64,000 bases of DNA from NCBI GenBank assembly GCA_902168105.1, contig CABHOY010000030.1, positions 248,001-312,000 on the forward strand. Reading direction: 5' to 3'. The notes below the pieces were generated by a model, which searched no databases, was not told where the DNA came from, and saw nothing but the letters and a program-made list of their open reading frames with translations. The DNA comes from an uncultured Flavihumibacter sp. (GTDB lineage Bacteria; Bacteroidota; Bacteroidia; Chitinophagales; Chitinophagaceae). The translations under genes and the position numbers were made by a program. Each line of letters opens with the position of its first letter. Position 1 is the stretch's first letter. Below are positions 9,383 through 18,900 of the stretch, one piece after another.

Positions 9383-10651
9383 CTATGACCATGATGCACG
9401 TACCGGCGGATCAATCAAACTGTTAGCCCCCTCATCATGCAGGAACAATTGCTTCTCCGGATCAAACTCAAGGGAACGTCCCAACTGCAATGCGATCTTT
9501 CCCATGTTCACCAGCGTACAGGAACGATGACCGTTTTCTTCATTAAGCGCAAACCGCTGACGGTCACGTACTGCCGATATAAAATCAGTCACCTGTGGTG
9601 GTGGGTCAGGATAGGCAGCAAGCTTTTTCTCAAGGTCAGGTATATCAGAACGGAAGCCCGGGTATAATTTGCCGGAAGGTCCTTCAATAAATGCGGCATT
9701 CTCATCGCATCCATCCCCGTCAAGTATAATACGGCAGCCATCACTGTAAGTATAAATGATCCGCGACCACAGGCCAACAGCATCAGGATGTTGTTGCGGT
9801 GCTTCTATCTGCACAGAAACAGGGCTTGTACTGTCTTTTCCGAGTATATATTGCACAGGGTCAAGGTAATGCTGCCCCATATCTCCCAGACCGCCTCCAT
9901 CATAGTCCCAATAGCCTCTGAAGTGCTGGTGTACCCTATGAGGATGATAAGGTTTGTAAGGCGCCGGACCTAACCACCTGTCATAGTTCAGCTCTGCGGG
10001 CACAGGGGTGGCAGGTAGATTAGTCTTTCCGATCCAGTGTTGCTTCCAATCGAAGCCTGTATGACGGCTTAACGTCACCGTCAATGGCCAGCCAAGCAGC
10101 CTTGTACTCACCAACTTCTTTATAGGCTGCACCGGCGTATTCATACCATAGAAATTATCGGTAAAGCGGAACCAGGTATTTAAACGGAACATCCTTCCGT
10201 ATTGCTGCACAGCTTCTATCACTCTCTTCCCTTCGCCAATGGTACGCGTCATAGGTTTTTCACACCAGATATCCTTTCCCGCACGGGCAGCCTCAATAGC
10301 GATAGTTCCATGCCAATGGGGAGGAGTAGCTATGTGTACAATATCAACTTCCGGCAATTGTATCAATTCACGATAATCGTCGAATGTCTTCATGCCACCA
10401 TCACCCAGCAAGGCTTTTGCCTCCTGCAGATGCAGCTTGTCCACATCACAGATAGCAACTACCCTGGTACCGCCATATCCGAAATGTCCTTTTCCCATTT
10501 GCCCCGTACCTATTACGCCCTTCGTCAGCTGATCGCTGGGAGCAAGGTATCCGCGTCCCAGTACATGGCGTGGTACAATTGTAAAGGCAGCCACAGTGCC
10601 AAGGCTATTCCTGAGGAAAGACCTCCTGGATTGGTTCTTTTTCTGCTCCAT
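9383..10651 (-). CDS. Tat-exported Gfo/Idh/MocA-family oxidoreductase
   Basis: 422 residues from the ATG at 10651. A TTG four codons upstream is the only reason to extend it. The N-terminus carries a twin-arginine signal (SRRSFLRNSLGTVAAF), so a folded, cofactor-loaded enzyme is probably sent to the periplasm. A Rossmann nucleotide site follows (GVIGTGQMGKGHFG), then VAICDVD, DIVHIATPPHWHG and the family motif CEKPM. The C-terminal half is the alpha/beta substrate domain (GGGLGDMGQHYLDPVQYILG). These NAD(P)-dependent enzymes oxidise or epimerise sugars, and some Tat-exported relatives are GH109-type NAD-dependent glycosidases. The reaction here is not determined. It is the first gene of a two-gene unit with the HEAT-repeat protein. 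Confidence 0.87.
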   Translation of the reverse strand: MEQKKNQSRRSFLRNSLGTVAAFTIVPRHVLGRGYLAPSDQLTKGVIGTGQMGKGHFGYGGTRVVAICDVDKLHLQEAKALLGDGGMKTFDDYRELIQLPEVDIVHIATPPHWHGTIAIEAARAGKDIWCEKPMTRTIGEGKRVIEAVQQYGRMFRLNTWFRFTDNFYGMNTPVQPIKKLVSTRLLGWPLTVTLSRHTGFDWKQHWIGKTNLPATPVPAELNYDRWLGPAPYKPYHPHRVHQHFRGYWDYDGGGLGDMGQHYLDPVQYILGKDSTSPVSVQIEAPQQHPDAVGLWSRIIYTYSDGCRIILDGDGCDENAAFIEGPSGKLYPGFRSDIPDLEKKLAAYPDPPPQVTDFISAVRDRQRFALNEENGHRSCTLVNMGKIALQLGRSLEFDPEKQLFLHDEGANSLIDPPVRASWS

Positions 10652-10728
10652 CTTCGTTATCAAAATTGAAAACTAGGAAGCAAGATATAAAAATGATTTT
10701 GCAAGTGTGAATTTCTGTGATAAGCGTG

Positions 10729-10760
10729 TTGACATTTACGACAAAATTTTTCTATATTCG
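10729..10760 (+). promoter_or_regulatory. Candidate Bacteroidota promoter for the MauE-like gene
   Basis: TTGAC at 10729-10733 and TATATTCG at 10753-10760 are 19 bases apart. This matches the Bacteroidota housekeeping pattern (TTTG, 19-20 bases, TAnnTTTG) with one change in the downstream box. It would leave a leader of about 140 nt before the ATG at 10905. Confidence 0.4.
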
Positions 10761-10904
10761 TCCAGACACCGGATTAAAATGTAACGCAGACAGTTAACCA
10801 TGACATCCTAATAACCCATAAACAATATTTTGGAAGCCCCGTCACCATTAACACACAACTTATGCCGTCTTTGACCGACTTCCTGTTATCCAAATTGACT
10901 AACA

Positions 10905-11321
10905 ATGCTAAAAAAAACACTGCCTGAATTGTCCGCAATTCTGCTAACGGTGCTGTTTACTTATGCCAGTATCAGCAAACTACTACAGTATGATACCTTT
11001 AAATATCAACTGGGCCAATCTCCCTTTGTTACCCGGTATGCTGACATCGTGGCCTGGGGCGTTCCGGCTATAGAGCTGGTTACCACTGCCTTGCTGGTAT
11101 TTCCCGTAACAAGGATGAAGGGATTTTATCTTTCCTATGGGCTAATGCTCCTGTTCACGTTTTACATCTATGCGATACTTCATTACAGTTATTTTGTTCC
11201 CTGTTCCTGCGGAGGTATATTATCACAGATGAACTGGGAGCAGCACCTGGTGTTCAATATCATTTTTTCATTAATCGCACTTACCGGCATATTCACATTT
11301 CCATTTAAGCAGAAAGTGTAA
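10905..11321 (+). CDS. MauE/DoxX-like membrane protein
   Basis: 138 residues with four predicted transmembrane helices (about 5-25, 45-68, 73-95, 112-131). It matches the MauE-like family pattern: a helix-rich protein with YASISKLL in the first helix, a PAIELVTTALLVF second helix, and the conserved cysteine pair in VPCSCGG between helices 3 and 4. In methylamine utilisation MauE is needed to form disulfides in the exported enzyme. In Bacteroidota, relatives are found without methylamine genes, so a general role in periplasmic thiol/disulfide transfer is a reasonable inference. It is followed by a membrane-anchored protein and two small secreted cysteine proteins, which could be its clients. 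Confidence 0.8.
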   Translation: MLKKTLPELSAILLTVLFTYASISKLLQYDTFKYQLGQSPFVTRYADIVAWGVPAIELVTTALLVFPVTRMKGFYLSYGLMLLFTFYIYAILHYSYFVPCSCGGILSQMNWEQHLVFNIIFSLIALTGIFTFPFKQKV

Positions 11322-11349
11322 TGCGACCTTTATTAAAGACACAAATCCT

Positions 11350-12396
11350 ATGACAACGAGAGTACTTGTAACCTTATTCATTACTATAACTGCCCTATGC
11401 CTTATGTTTACGCTTGTCCGGACATCCCGGCGGCAATATGATGTCAAACACGGGTTTAACAGGACATTCCGTTCCGGCGCCCAGCTTCAATTAGTCAAAA
11501 GTATGCCTGTAGAAAGTTCACTCTATATTGCTGGACTAAGCAATGGGAATATCTATTTCCATACCAGTGACCCACATAACATTGTTTATACTGATACCGC
11601 ATTAAATACGCTGAAAACAATCACACTTCCAATTGATACCGCTATAAGTCCGTATCTGGCAAATGGATTCAGTACGGCTGTCAAATATCCTGACGTTTTT
11701 ATTTTCGCTTATAATATAGCATCTATCCTTAGGTACAACTTACAAAATGGGAAACAGGCTATAGTACCTACACCTGGAAACTACAATAATGCGGTACAGA
11801 TTTCAGATTCAACTTTCGTGCTGAAATATTTCACGGGCGATTCAACAGATCAATCGTTCTGTAAGCTGAACATCTTTACAGCGCAGGTGACCAAATACGC
11901 CCAAGTCACTGAAGATCTTTCATCCGGTGGTATGTTGCTTTACAATGAACAAAATGCGGCCTGTTACTATGTACACAATTACAATAACCGCATTACAATA
12001 TTTGATACTGCTTTCAACTCCGGACGAACAGCACATACTATTGACACGTTTACACAAAGCCAGATCCAGTACCTGAGTAAAAACAGGACAGACAGCGATG
12101 ACATGTTATATAAGCCTGAAGGCGGCCGTATGCTGATCAACTATTTAAGTCAATTGTATGACGGCCGGTTGTATGTTAACAGTGTTATTAAAGCAGATAA
12201 TGAAAGCATGTTAACAAACAAAAATGAAACAGCCATCGACATCTATAATGCTAATATGGACAAGTATCTCGAAACTTTTTATCTGCCTGTTCCACATAAG
12301 CAACATCTGAAATCATTTTGTATCTTTAACAGGAAAATACTAGCTACATATACTAACCACATTGCCCTTTATGAGTTCTCCGGCCTGAGTAAATGA
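11350..12396 (+). CDS. Membrane-anchored periplasmic protein, possible beta-propeller
   Basis: 348 residues. A single N-terminal hydrophobic helix (about 4-24, VLVTLFITITALCLMFTLV) anchors a soluble domain in the periplasm. The domain consists of repeated short beta strands of the kind seen in propellers (ESSLYIAGLSNGNIYF, YPDVFIFAYNIASILRY, DSTFVLKYF, NRKILATYTNHIALYEFSG), but I cannot assign blades. No family name is certain. It starts 29 bases after the MauE-like gene, so the two are likely co-transcribed. A folding partner or sensor role is only a guess. Confidence 0.6.
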   Translation: MTTRVLVTLFITITALCLMFTLVRTSRRQYDVKHGFNRTFRSGAQLQLVKSMPVESSLYIAGLSNGNIYFHTSDPHNIVYTDTALNTLKTITLPIDTAISPYLANGFSTAVKYPDVFIFAYNIASILRYNLQNGKQAIVPTPGNYNNAVQISDSTFVLKYFTGDSTDQSFCKLNIFTAQVTKYAQVTEDLSSGGMLLYNEQNAACYYVHNYNNRITIFDTAFNSGRTAHTIDTFTQSQIQYLSKNRTDSDDMLYKPEGGRMLINYLSQLYDGRLYVNSVIKADNESMLTNKNETAIDIYNANMDKYLETFYLPVPHKQHLKSFCIFNRKILATYTNHIALYEFSGLSK

Positions 12397-12506
12397 GAAT
12401 GCCCGAATGGTATTACATTTTTTTTCTGAATGGATAAGACTTACCTGGTATTGATTGTAAACCTTGCATTGTTATAAATGCATATCAGCCAAAATTTTGT
12501 CAGAAG

Positions 12507-12791
12507 ATGAAACGTTTTAAAATAAACCACGTTCTGGTGGCTTTATTATTGAGCGCTACAAGCGCATATGCTACCGGCATGCAAGCAAATTTATTGGACA
12601 TATGTGCTACCGTACCCAGTACATCAGGGCCAAGCATTAACAGCGAATGTCCTTATTCCATAAGCACGCAATGTTGCTACATCTCTGCAGGAAGTTCCGC
12701 TCAATATGTAACTCAAAGTCAGGGAGGGTCTACCATTACCATACGGCGGAACTCGTCAGCAATGGTAACCATCTTTGGTATAAGACAATGA
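12507..12791 (+). CDS. Small secreted cysteine-rich protein, tandem copy 1
   Basis: 94 residues: a signal peptide (about 1-23, ending AYATG) and a mature part of about 70 residues with four cysteines, C...ECPY...QCCYI. The block CATVPSTSGPSINSECPYS and the C-terminal VTIFGI are shared with the next gene. Aligned without gaps, 61 of 94 positions are the same (my count). The four cysteines can form two disulfides, which fits the MauE-like membrane protein upstream and the TlpA-type thioredoxin opposite. Function unknown. It may be a small extracellular or periplasmic product rather than an enzyme. Confidence 0.7.
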   Translation: MKRFKINHVLVALLLSATSAYATGMQANLLDICATVPSTSGPSINSECPYSISTQCCYISAGSSAQYVTQSQGGSTITIRRNSSAMVTIFGIRQ

Positions 12792-12885
12792 ATGGTCAGG
12801 CTAATTTAAATTAGTAAAGAAACCGATAATAATGACTAAATTTAGTTATAACAAACACCATTGATCCAGTTAAATCCAGTTAGCC

Positions 12886-13170
12886 ATGAAACATACAAAA
12901 CCAAATCACATGCTGATCGCGTTGTTGCTCAGCGGAGTTACTGCATTTGCCACCAGCAAGCAATCCAATATTTTAGATCTATGCACAACTGTACCATCGA
13001 CGTCAGGCCCTAGCATTAATAGTGAATGCCCTTATAGCAGCGCCGTCCAATGTTGCTACATAGCTGCCGGAAGCTCCAGCCAATTTGTATCACAAATACA
13101 AGCTGGTATCCCTGTTATCATAAGAAGAAATACCTCGCAGCCGGTTACTATTTTCGGGATAAAGAACTAA
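12886..13170 (+). CDS. Small secreted cysteine-rich protein, tandem copy 2
   Basis: 94 residues, the second copy of the preceding gene after a 94-base gap. The signal peptide (to about AFATS) and all four cysteines are kept. The central PSTSGPSINSECPYS and the stretch IIRRN plus VTIFGIKN match copy 1, while the N-terminal region and the segment before IIRRN vary. That both copies keep the cysteines and full length argues that the pair is functional. Its last 23 bases overlap the end of the convergent thioredoxin gene. No known family could be named with confidence. Confidence 0.7.
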   Translation: MKHTKPNHMLIALLLSGVTAFATSKQSNILDLCTTVPSTSGPSINSECPYSSAVQCCYIAAGSSSQFVSQIQAGIPVIIRRNTSQPVTIFGIKN

Positions 13171-14566
13171 CAGCTGCGTCTTCCAGCAACAATATGTCAA
13201 TCCACCGTTCTCCCCTGTGCAACGCCAGCCCATAATGTCCAAGCGCAATATTTAACGCATTAGTATCGTTCAATCTTGCAGTAATGCTGATATCTATATT
13301 GCCGGTAAAGCCAGTTTCGTCTATTATGATGGAGGATTCCAGCCCCTTATATCTTTCTGTTTTACTTCCTTCATTATAGCTTCTGATATTATCCATCAGC
13401 CGGGAGAACGGTGTATTCTTTAATTGTAGAAAATACAGGTTTCCTTTTGCGTAGCTATCCCCTCCTGCTGTTTTGAGCTTACTGCTATCCTTCAAACTCA
13501 GCACATAACACGCAACCTTTTTCCTGATAATACTACTCTTAACACCGAAATATTTACAAAGGTCCTCCTGCATTCTCTTCTTTAGCTGCTCTTCACCAGC
13601 TTCACCACTAATAAGGTCGTAACAATACAGATCTCCTGTAGTTTCAGGAGGCTGTAAAAAGTTAACAGCCAGCTTATGTATTATTCTTTCGTCTCTGATA
13701 TTAAAAAAGACTCTGGGTACCGGAAGTAGCTCCTGCCCATCAATATCCTTTCCTATTTTCCCATAAGCAAGTCTGAACATTGTGAGCAGCGGTAAATTCC
13801 AGACACGGATCCTCCGGTATGCATAAATACCGCTTCGATCAAATGCACAACTCGGAGGGTATTTTTTATTGTAGCCTGCTAACATTGAATAGTTGATCAA
13901 TCCGTTGATCGAATCATTTAACATCATCTTTTCTGCAATATCACTTTCCTGGTAGGAGTAGATTGCGGGATGCTCTGCCTCCGAAGTAATATTTTCCCGT
14001 CTTCCAATAATAGTATCCAGCGAACCTCCATTTATTAACAACGCGACGTTATTCTCATTCAATGCCTCATAACTTGTAAGCGCCTTTAACACACCATTCC
14101 GATCTATCCACACATAAAACGGGATATATTTATGTGGAAATGCGAAGAACAAACTGTCGTTGGTATTATTTAGACCTGCAGCTGCAGTCAACAACCTGAA
14201 TCCTTTGTAACCCATATTCCTGAATAGCTCAGTAACATTCCGGAGACTGTCATTGGTGATCGTAATAATCTGAAGCCGCTCTTTATATTTGTCCTGTATG
14301 GCCTGTAATTTTGGAAACTGAGCAACACAAGGCTGACAGTTGGGAGCCCAAAAATCAATTAATATCGCCTTCCCGCGAAATTCGGATAAAGTAACCTCTT
14401 CCGCTTTATGGTTCAGGATCTGACGTAACCTAAAATCAGGCACAACGGTCCCAATATCCAATGCCGTGCCCTCTACCTGGTATTTAACGGAAGGCGCTCT
14501 GTCCTGGGACAACAAGGAAGAATATGACAATACTGTCAATAGCAGTACAAATAAACATCTAGACAT
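13148..14566 (-). CDS. TlpA-like thioredoxin-domain protein with long C-terminal extension
   Basis: 472 residues with a signal peptide (hydrophobic to SLLSQ, near residue 21). A TlpA/ResA-type thioredoxin domain spans about 35-180: VPDFRLRQIL, ILIDFWAPNCQPCVAQFPKL with the active-site CQPC, and a cis-Pro-like IPFYVWIDRNG. The last 250 residues are unlike ordinary TlpA. The end (ALGHYGLALHRGERWIDILLLED) resembles the closing motif of DUF3738 proteins, but I hold this loosely. The likely role is periplasmic disulfide reduction or exchange. It starts 8 bases after the SusD stop and so belongs to the SusC-SusD-thioredoxin unit, facing the MauE-like and cysteine-rich genes. Confidence 0.8.
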   Translation of the reverse strand: MSRCLFVLLLTVLSYSSLLSQDRAPSVKYQVEGTALDIGTVVPDFRLRQILNHKAEEVTLSEFRGKAILIDFWAPNCQPCVAQFPKLQAIQDKYKERLQIITITNDSLRNVTELFRNMGYKGFRLLTAAAGLNNTNDSLFFAFPHKYIPFYVWIDRNGVLKALTSYEALNENNVALLINGGSLDTIIGRRENITSEAEHPAIYSYQESDIAEKMMLNDSINGLINYSMLAGYNKKYPPSCAFDRSGIYAYRRIRVWNLPLLTMFRLAYGKIGKDIDGQELLPVPRVFFNIRDERIIHKLAVNFLQPPETTGDLYCYDLISGEAGEEQLKKRMQEDLCKYFGVKSSIIRKKVACYVLSLKDSSKLKTAGGDSYAKGNLYFLQLKNTPFSRLMDNIRSYNEGSKTERYKGLESSIIIDETGFTGNIDISITARLNDTNALNIALGHYGLALHRGERWIDILLLEDAAVSSLSRK

Positions 14567-14574
14567 AGCTTGTT

Positions 14575-15930
14575 TTATCTATCATTCTGTTGTATTCCAC
14601 TTAACCTGATCTCGTCGTCAGGAATAGGATATACATAGCGGGGATCATTAGGGGCCAACTGATAAATCGTACCATTCACTACGCGGGTTATCGTCTTCGC
14701 AAAACGTGCATCTTTATTTAATCGTCTTAGATCTGTCCATCGAAGGCCTCGGAAAATTAATTCTTTCCGTCTTTCCATTAACACTTTTTTCAATACTTCA
14801 GTCTGATCAATAGCAGTCATATTCTCATACGTTCCCGCCTTCCATCTGGTCTTAAGTAATGTGTTGATATCATCCATTGACCTCTCAATGTCTCCCTTAC
14901 GCGCATAGCATTCCGCCCGGATCAGATATATTTCGTCCACGGCTATACCTCCAAATTGCGCAAAAATGTCTCCGGAATAAGACCCTTTAAATGTAAAACC
15001 GTTTGCGCCCTGCCGGAAGAACAGTGATTTTCTGAGATCATTATCATCGTACTCTTTGTACAATAGGGAATCGACATAAGTAGAATTTATTCTTAGCAGA
15101 CCGGTGGTAGACAATGTAGCATGTAACAACACATCGTTATTAAGCGGCTGGAATGATAATGTGCCGTTTCCATCTACCTGATTATAGTCCAGCAGATCAT
15201 TATAAATAGCAAGAGAAAGGCTGGCATATTCCAATGCCTTTCCATAATCCTTCAATGTGAGGAAAACTCTTGCCAGCAAAGCAAATACTGACGCCTTACA
15301 GGGTCGCGTTTTATATTCGGTAATGTCGGGTAAAAGTTCAACTGCTGCTGTAAGATCGCCTATGATCTGATCATAGGTCTCCTGTATGCTGGCACGTTGG
15401 TATAATCGCTGAATGTCGGAAGACAATCTCAAAGGAATGCCGGGATCGGAAGCAGCGGTAGCACTGTCATACGGTTTACTAAACTCCTCCACCAAAGTAT
15501 AAAAAGAAAATGCCCTGAAAAATAATGCCGATCCCTTCGCGTTCCTGTATTCAGGCGAAACTATTTCGTCTGTCATACCGCCCAGGCCTTCCAATACAAG
15601 ATTGCAATAGTTGACTCTCGTATAATTTCCGCCCCAATCAAGTGCAAGAGAATTGGCAGGAAAGATATTTTGGCCCCAGATATAAGCGTTTCTTTCACTC
15701 GCCTGTGTTAAGGCATTATAACGGCTGTCAACAATGTAGTAATTATCTGAACCGGCTTCTCCAAAAGAAGGGATGTTAACATTCATCTGCTCGGTATTGT
15801 CCAATAGCGCCTGAAAGTCAGCAATTGTTTCCGGTACTGTTTTGGACTGGTCGGGTTTAATATCCAGCTTATTCGTACAGGCAAAAAATAAACTACTAAA
15901 AGCTATGTAAAAAAGTATGTGCTTCATCAT
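14575..15930 (-). CDS. SusD/RagB-family outer-membrane nutrient-binding lipoprotein
   Basis: 451 residues with a lipoprotein signal (MKHILFYIAFSSLFFAC; lipobox FFAC, Cys near residue 18). The SusD/RagB pattern is clear: N-terminal KLDIKPDQSKTVPETIADFQALLDN, TPR-like helices through the middle (AKGSALFFRAFSFYTLVEEF, KASVFALLARVFLTLKDYGKALEYASLSL), and the C-terminal YLIRAECYARKGD, ERRKELIFRGLRWTDLRR and YPIPDDEI motifs. SusD proteins form the lid of the SusC channel and bind the ligand at the cell surface. It lies 14 bases after the SusC stop. Because the partner has an STN domain and a thioredoxin gene follows, a peptide or other non-glycan ligand is possible. Confidence 0.93.
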   Translation of the reverse strand: MMKHILFYIAFSSLFFACTNKLDIKPDQSKTVPETIADFQALLDNTEQMNVNIPSFGEAGSDNYYIVDSRYNALTQASERNAYIWGQNIFPANSLALDWGGNYTRVNYCNLVLEGLGGMTDEIVSPEYRNAKGSALFFRAFSFYTLVEEFSKPYDSATAASDPGIPLRLSSDIQRLYQRASIQETYDQIIGDLTAAVELLPDITEYKTRPCKASVFALLARVFLTLKDYGKALEYASLSLAIYNDLLDYNQVDGNGTLSFQPLNNDVLLHATLSTTGLLRINSTYVDSLLYKEYDDNDLRKSLFFRQGANGFTFKGSYSGDIFAQFGGIAVDEIYLIRAECYARKGDIERSMDDINTLLKTRWKAGTYENMTAIDQTEVLKKVLMERRKELIFRGLRWTDLRRLNKDARFAKTITRVVNGTIYQLAPNDPRYVYPIPDDEIRLSGIQQNDR

Positions 15931-15944
15931 TTTTTACTTTATCA

Positions 15945-18900
15945 TTAAAACGTCGCCTTACATCCAAGTGAAAACGTACGGGGCGCAGGATACCCCATTA
16001 CATAATCAGGGTCCAGCCCGGCCTTATTACTTTTCCATACAATGCCCAAATTATTGGCATAGAAATATATTTGCAGGTCGTCAATGCCTTTTTTTGAAAG
16101 AAACAAAGGGTTTAGCGAATAGCCTATTCTTAAATCCTGTAGCCGGACGTGATCGCCTTTTTCTACAAGGGGACTTGAATACCTGTAAAAGTTGTCCCTG
16201 TTATCAATTTCAGGATAGATCATAGAAGGTACATTGGTGTGCAACTCATCTCCCGGTTGCTGCCAGCGCAATGAATAATCCTTGTGCCCCCCATTCCAAT
16301 AATTGAACAAACTGTTATAAGAAATGGAAGGGCGTCTGAAATAGTATCTCAATTTATAGGCAAGATTAACAGACAAACTAATTCTTCTGTAGGAGAACGT
16401 ATTACGTATCGCTCCGAATACCGTAGGACGGGCAGGGCCATTGTAGACAATAGATGCTTCATCATTACCGCTCATGATCCCATTATAGTCTTTACTGATC
16501 TTTCCGTCTATGTAACCAAGTGGATCGCCAGTCTCGCGGTCCAGCCCTCCCCATTTATAACTGTATACACCATACACTGGCCGGCCAATAACGGGCAACA
16601 AAGCAGATGATGAACCATCTCCGATTGCTATTACATCATTTACCGTCGTGTTAAGCTTATACTCAGTTATCTTATCCCAGTTATAACTAAACAAAAGATC
16701 TGTGACCCAATTTACCTCACGGTTGACATTATAAGAGGTCAGGCTAACGTCTACCCCGCCGCCTCTCATATCAGCAGAATTCCCTCTGAATATATTTGTT
16801 CCGGTTTGCATAGAAACAATTTGATTGCCTATCAGATCAGTTCCTCTTTTGAGATAATACTCCACACTGCCTCCCAGCATTTTATTCTTCGTTTCAAAAT
16901 CAATCCCTACATTAAACATACCTGCCTTCTCCCATCTCAAAAAGGGATTAGGTTGGTTGGCAATGCCAGCTTGTGGAAGCCCTACCGGGTTTGCATTATC
17001 AGCATATACTATTACCAGTTTACCTGAAAGAGCCGGGTCCAGATTGCCATTGTAGCCATATGTCATTCTCATTTTCAAATATGGTAACCAGCCGATCCGG
17101 TAAAAAGACGCTTTGCTTAATTCCCATCCGAGCCCTACCGACCATAAAGGCACTCCTCTCTGATTCGTTTTGATACCCAATATATTGCTTTGATCCAACC
17201 GGACACTCCCGGAAATAGTGTACTTTCTATCCAGCGAATAAGAGGCATTTCCGAAGTAAGAAATAAATATATTACTGAAACGCCTCAACATATTAACATT
17301 CGGAATGTATCCCGCCTCTCCCAGATATCTGTAGGCATCATAGTACCGGCTATAGTCCAATGCATTATTATAAGTATGGGTCTCCTTATTATAACCCATG
17401 TATACATGAATATTTTCTTCGGTAACCGTCTCCCGTTGTTCTACTCCGGCTATTGCGGCAACTGTATGACGATCATTGAAAGTCCTGTTGAAATTTAATT
17501 GTCCTCTGTAATTATTAGAAGTAAGCTCTATCTGGTTTTCTGTCATCATTCCACCCAGTGGTATAGGATGGCTTACACTACCACCTTCCACCTGTGTAAA
17601 CAGGTTATAAAGGTTTCTTACGGTATAAGAATTTACGCTGTTATAGTTCTCCCCCTTGCCTATTTGTTTTTCGAACTGGTACCTTATTTCTGCATTTAAG
17701 CCATCGATAATATTTACTTTAAAACCAGGGTTGAATCTGATATGATATTTCCTCTCTACATTATCGATCAGCTTAATTTCGTCTAACGGTTTATATGTCC
17801 AGTCAAGCAGCCCATCTCCTTTCAACTCGCTGACGAAGCTGTACCGGAAGTCTTTAGGCAATGGTAATGCATTCCCATTAGCATCTGCCAGTTGTGCATA
17901 TGGATAATAAACGCTCTTGCCGCCTTCGGGAGTAATGGTTCCGACGCTTCCGTCCCTATTGTCTTTGTTCAACACAAAAGAAACCCCTGAAGACAATTCC
18001 ACGCGGTTCCACAAATGAAATGTGCTGTAATTATTGATCGTGAACCGGCTGGAGGCATTAGCTACCTTATTATCCAAAAGCCTGTCATATCCTACTGATA
18101 ATAAATAAGCCGATTTATCACCACCACTACTAACATTCACTGCATACTGCTGATTGACACTATTCCTGTAAAAATATTTTTCGTAATCTTTCCTGACATC
18201 ATTCCTTCTAAGCTGATCAATCGCGGCATCGGCTGCTGCTGCAGACATCAACCCACTTCTTTTTTTATCCAGTAATTCAACAACGGGAGATATAACAGGG
18301 TAGCTATAATCATTAGACAGGTCCGCATCATAAAAACCTTTATCAAACAAGGTTTTCTCAACATCAATAAATTCACTGGCACCAAGAAAAGCGGGATTAT
18401 AAAAAAGGTCCGGTTTAGCACCTATGGTAAGATTTGTATTCACTTCTACTTTAAGCGGTTGATGCAGTGTTCCTTTTTTTGTGGTGATAACGATCACACC
18501 ATTACCAGAGAATGCACCCCAGATAGAAGCTGCAGCTGCATCTTTCAGGATCGTGATACTCTCCACGTCATTGGGGTTCAGTAAATTGATATCTCCGTTA
18601 TAAGGGAAATTGTCTACTACGACCAGCGGTTGTGCATTTGCAAGGATAGTGCTCCTTCCCCTGATCGAAATATAGGCTTCATTAGATAATGGCGGAATAT
18701 TCTTATTGGGAAATAAAACACCGCTGGCTACACCCTCCAACCGCTCGAGTATAGTAGCCCCGATCCTGCGATTGAGTAACTGGTTATTCACCTGTACAAA
18801 AGAACCTGTGGCCCTTTCAGCAGGGATTTTCTGATAGCCGTTGCTTCTCACCGCCACTACAGCCAGATCGGTGATCATCGGCGCTAGTACGACACGAAGA

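Noticed and set aside
9383..10651. Firm GH109 (NAD-dependent N-acetylgalactosaminidase) assignment for the oxidoreductase
   Set aside because: The Tat signal and CEKP motif fit, but they are shared with many Gfo/Idh/MocA proteins; no diagnostic GH109 feature could be confirmed by eye.
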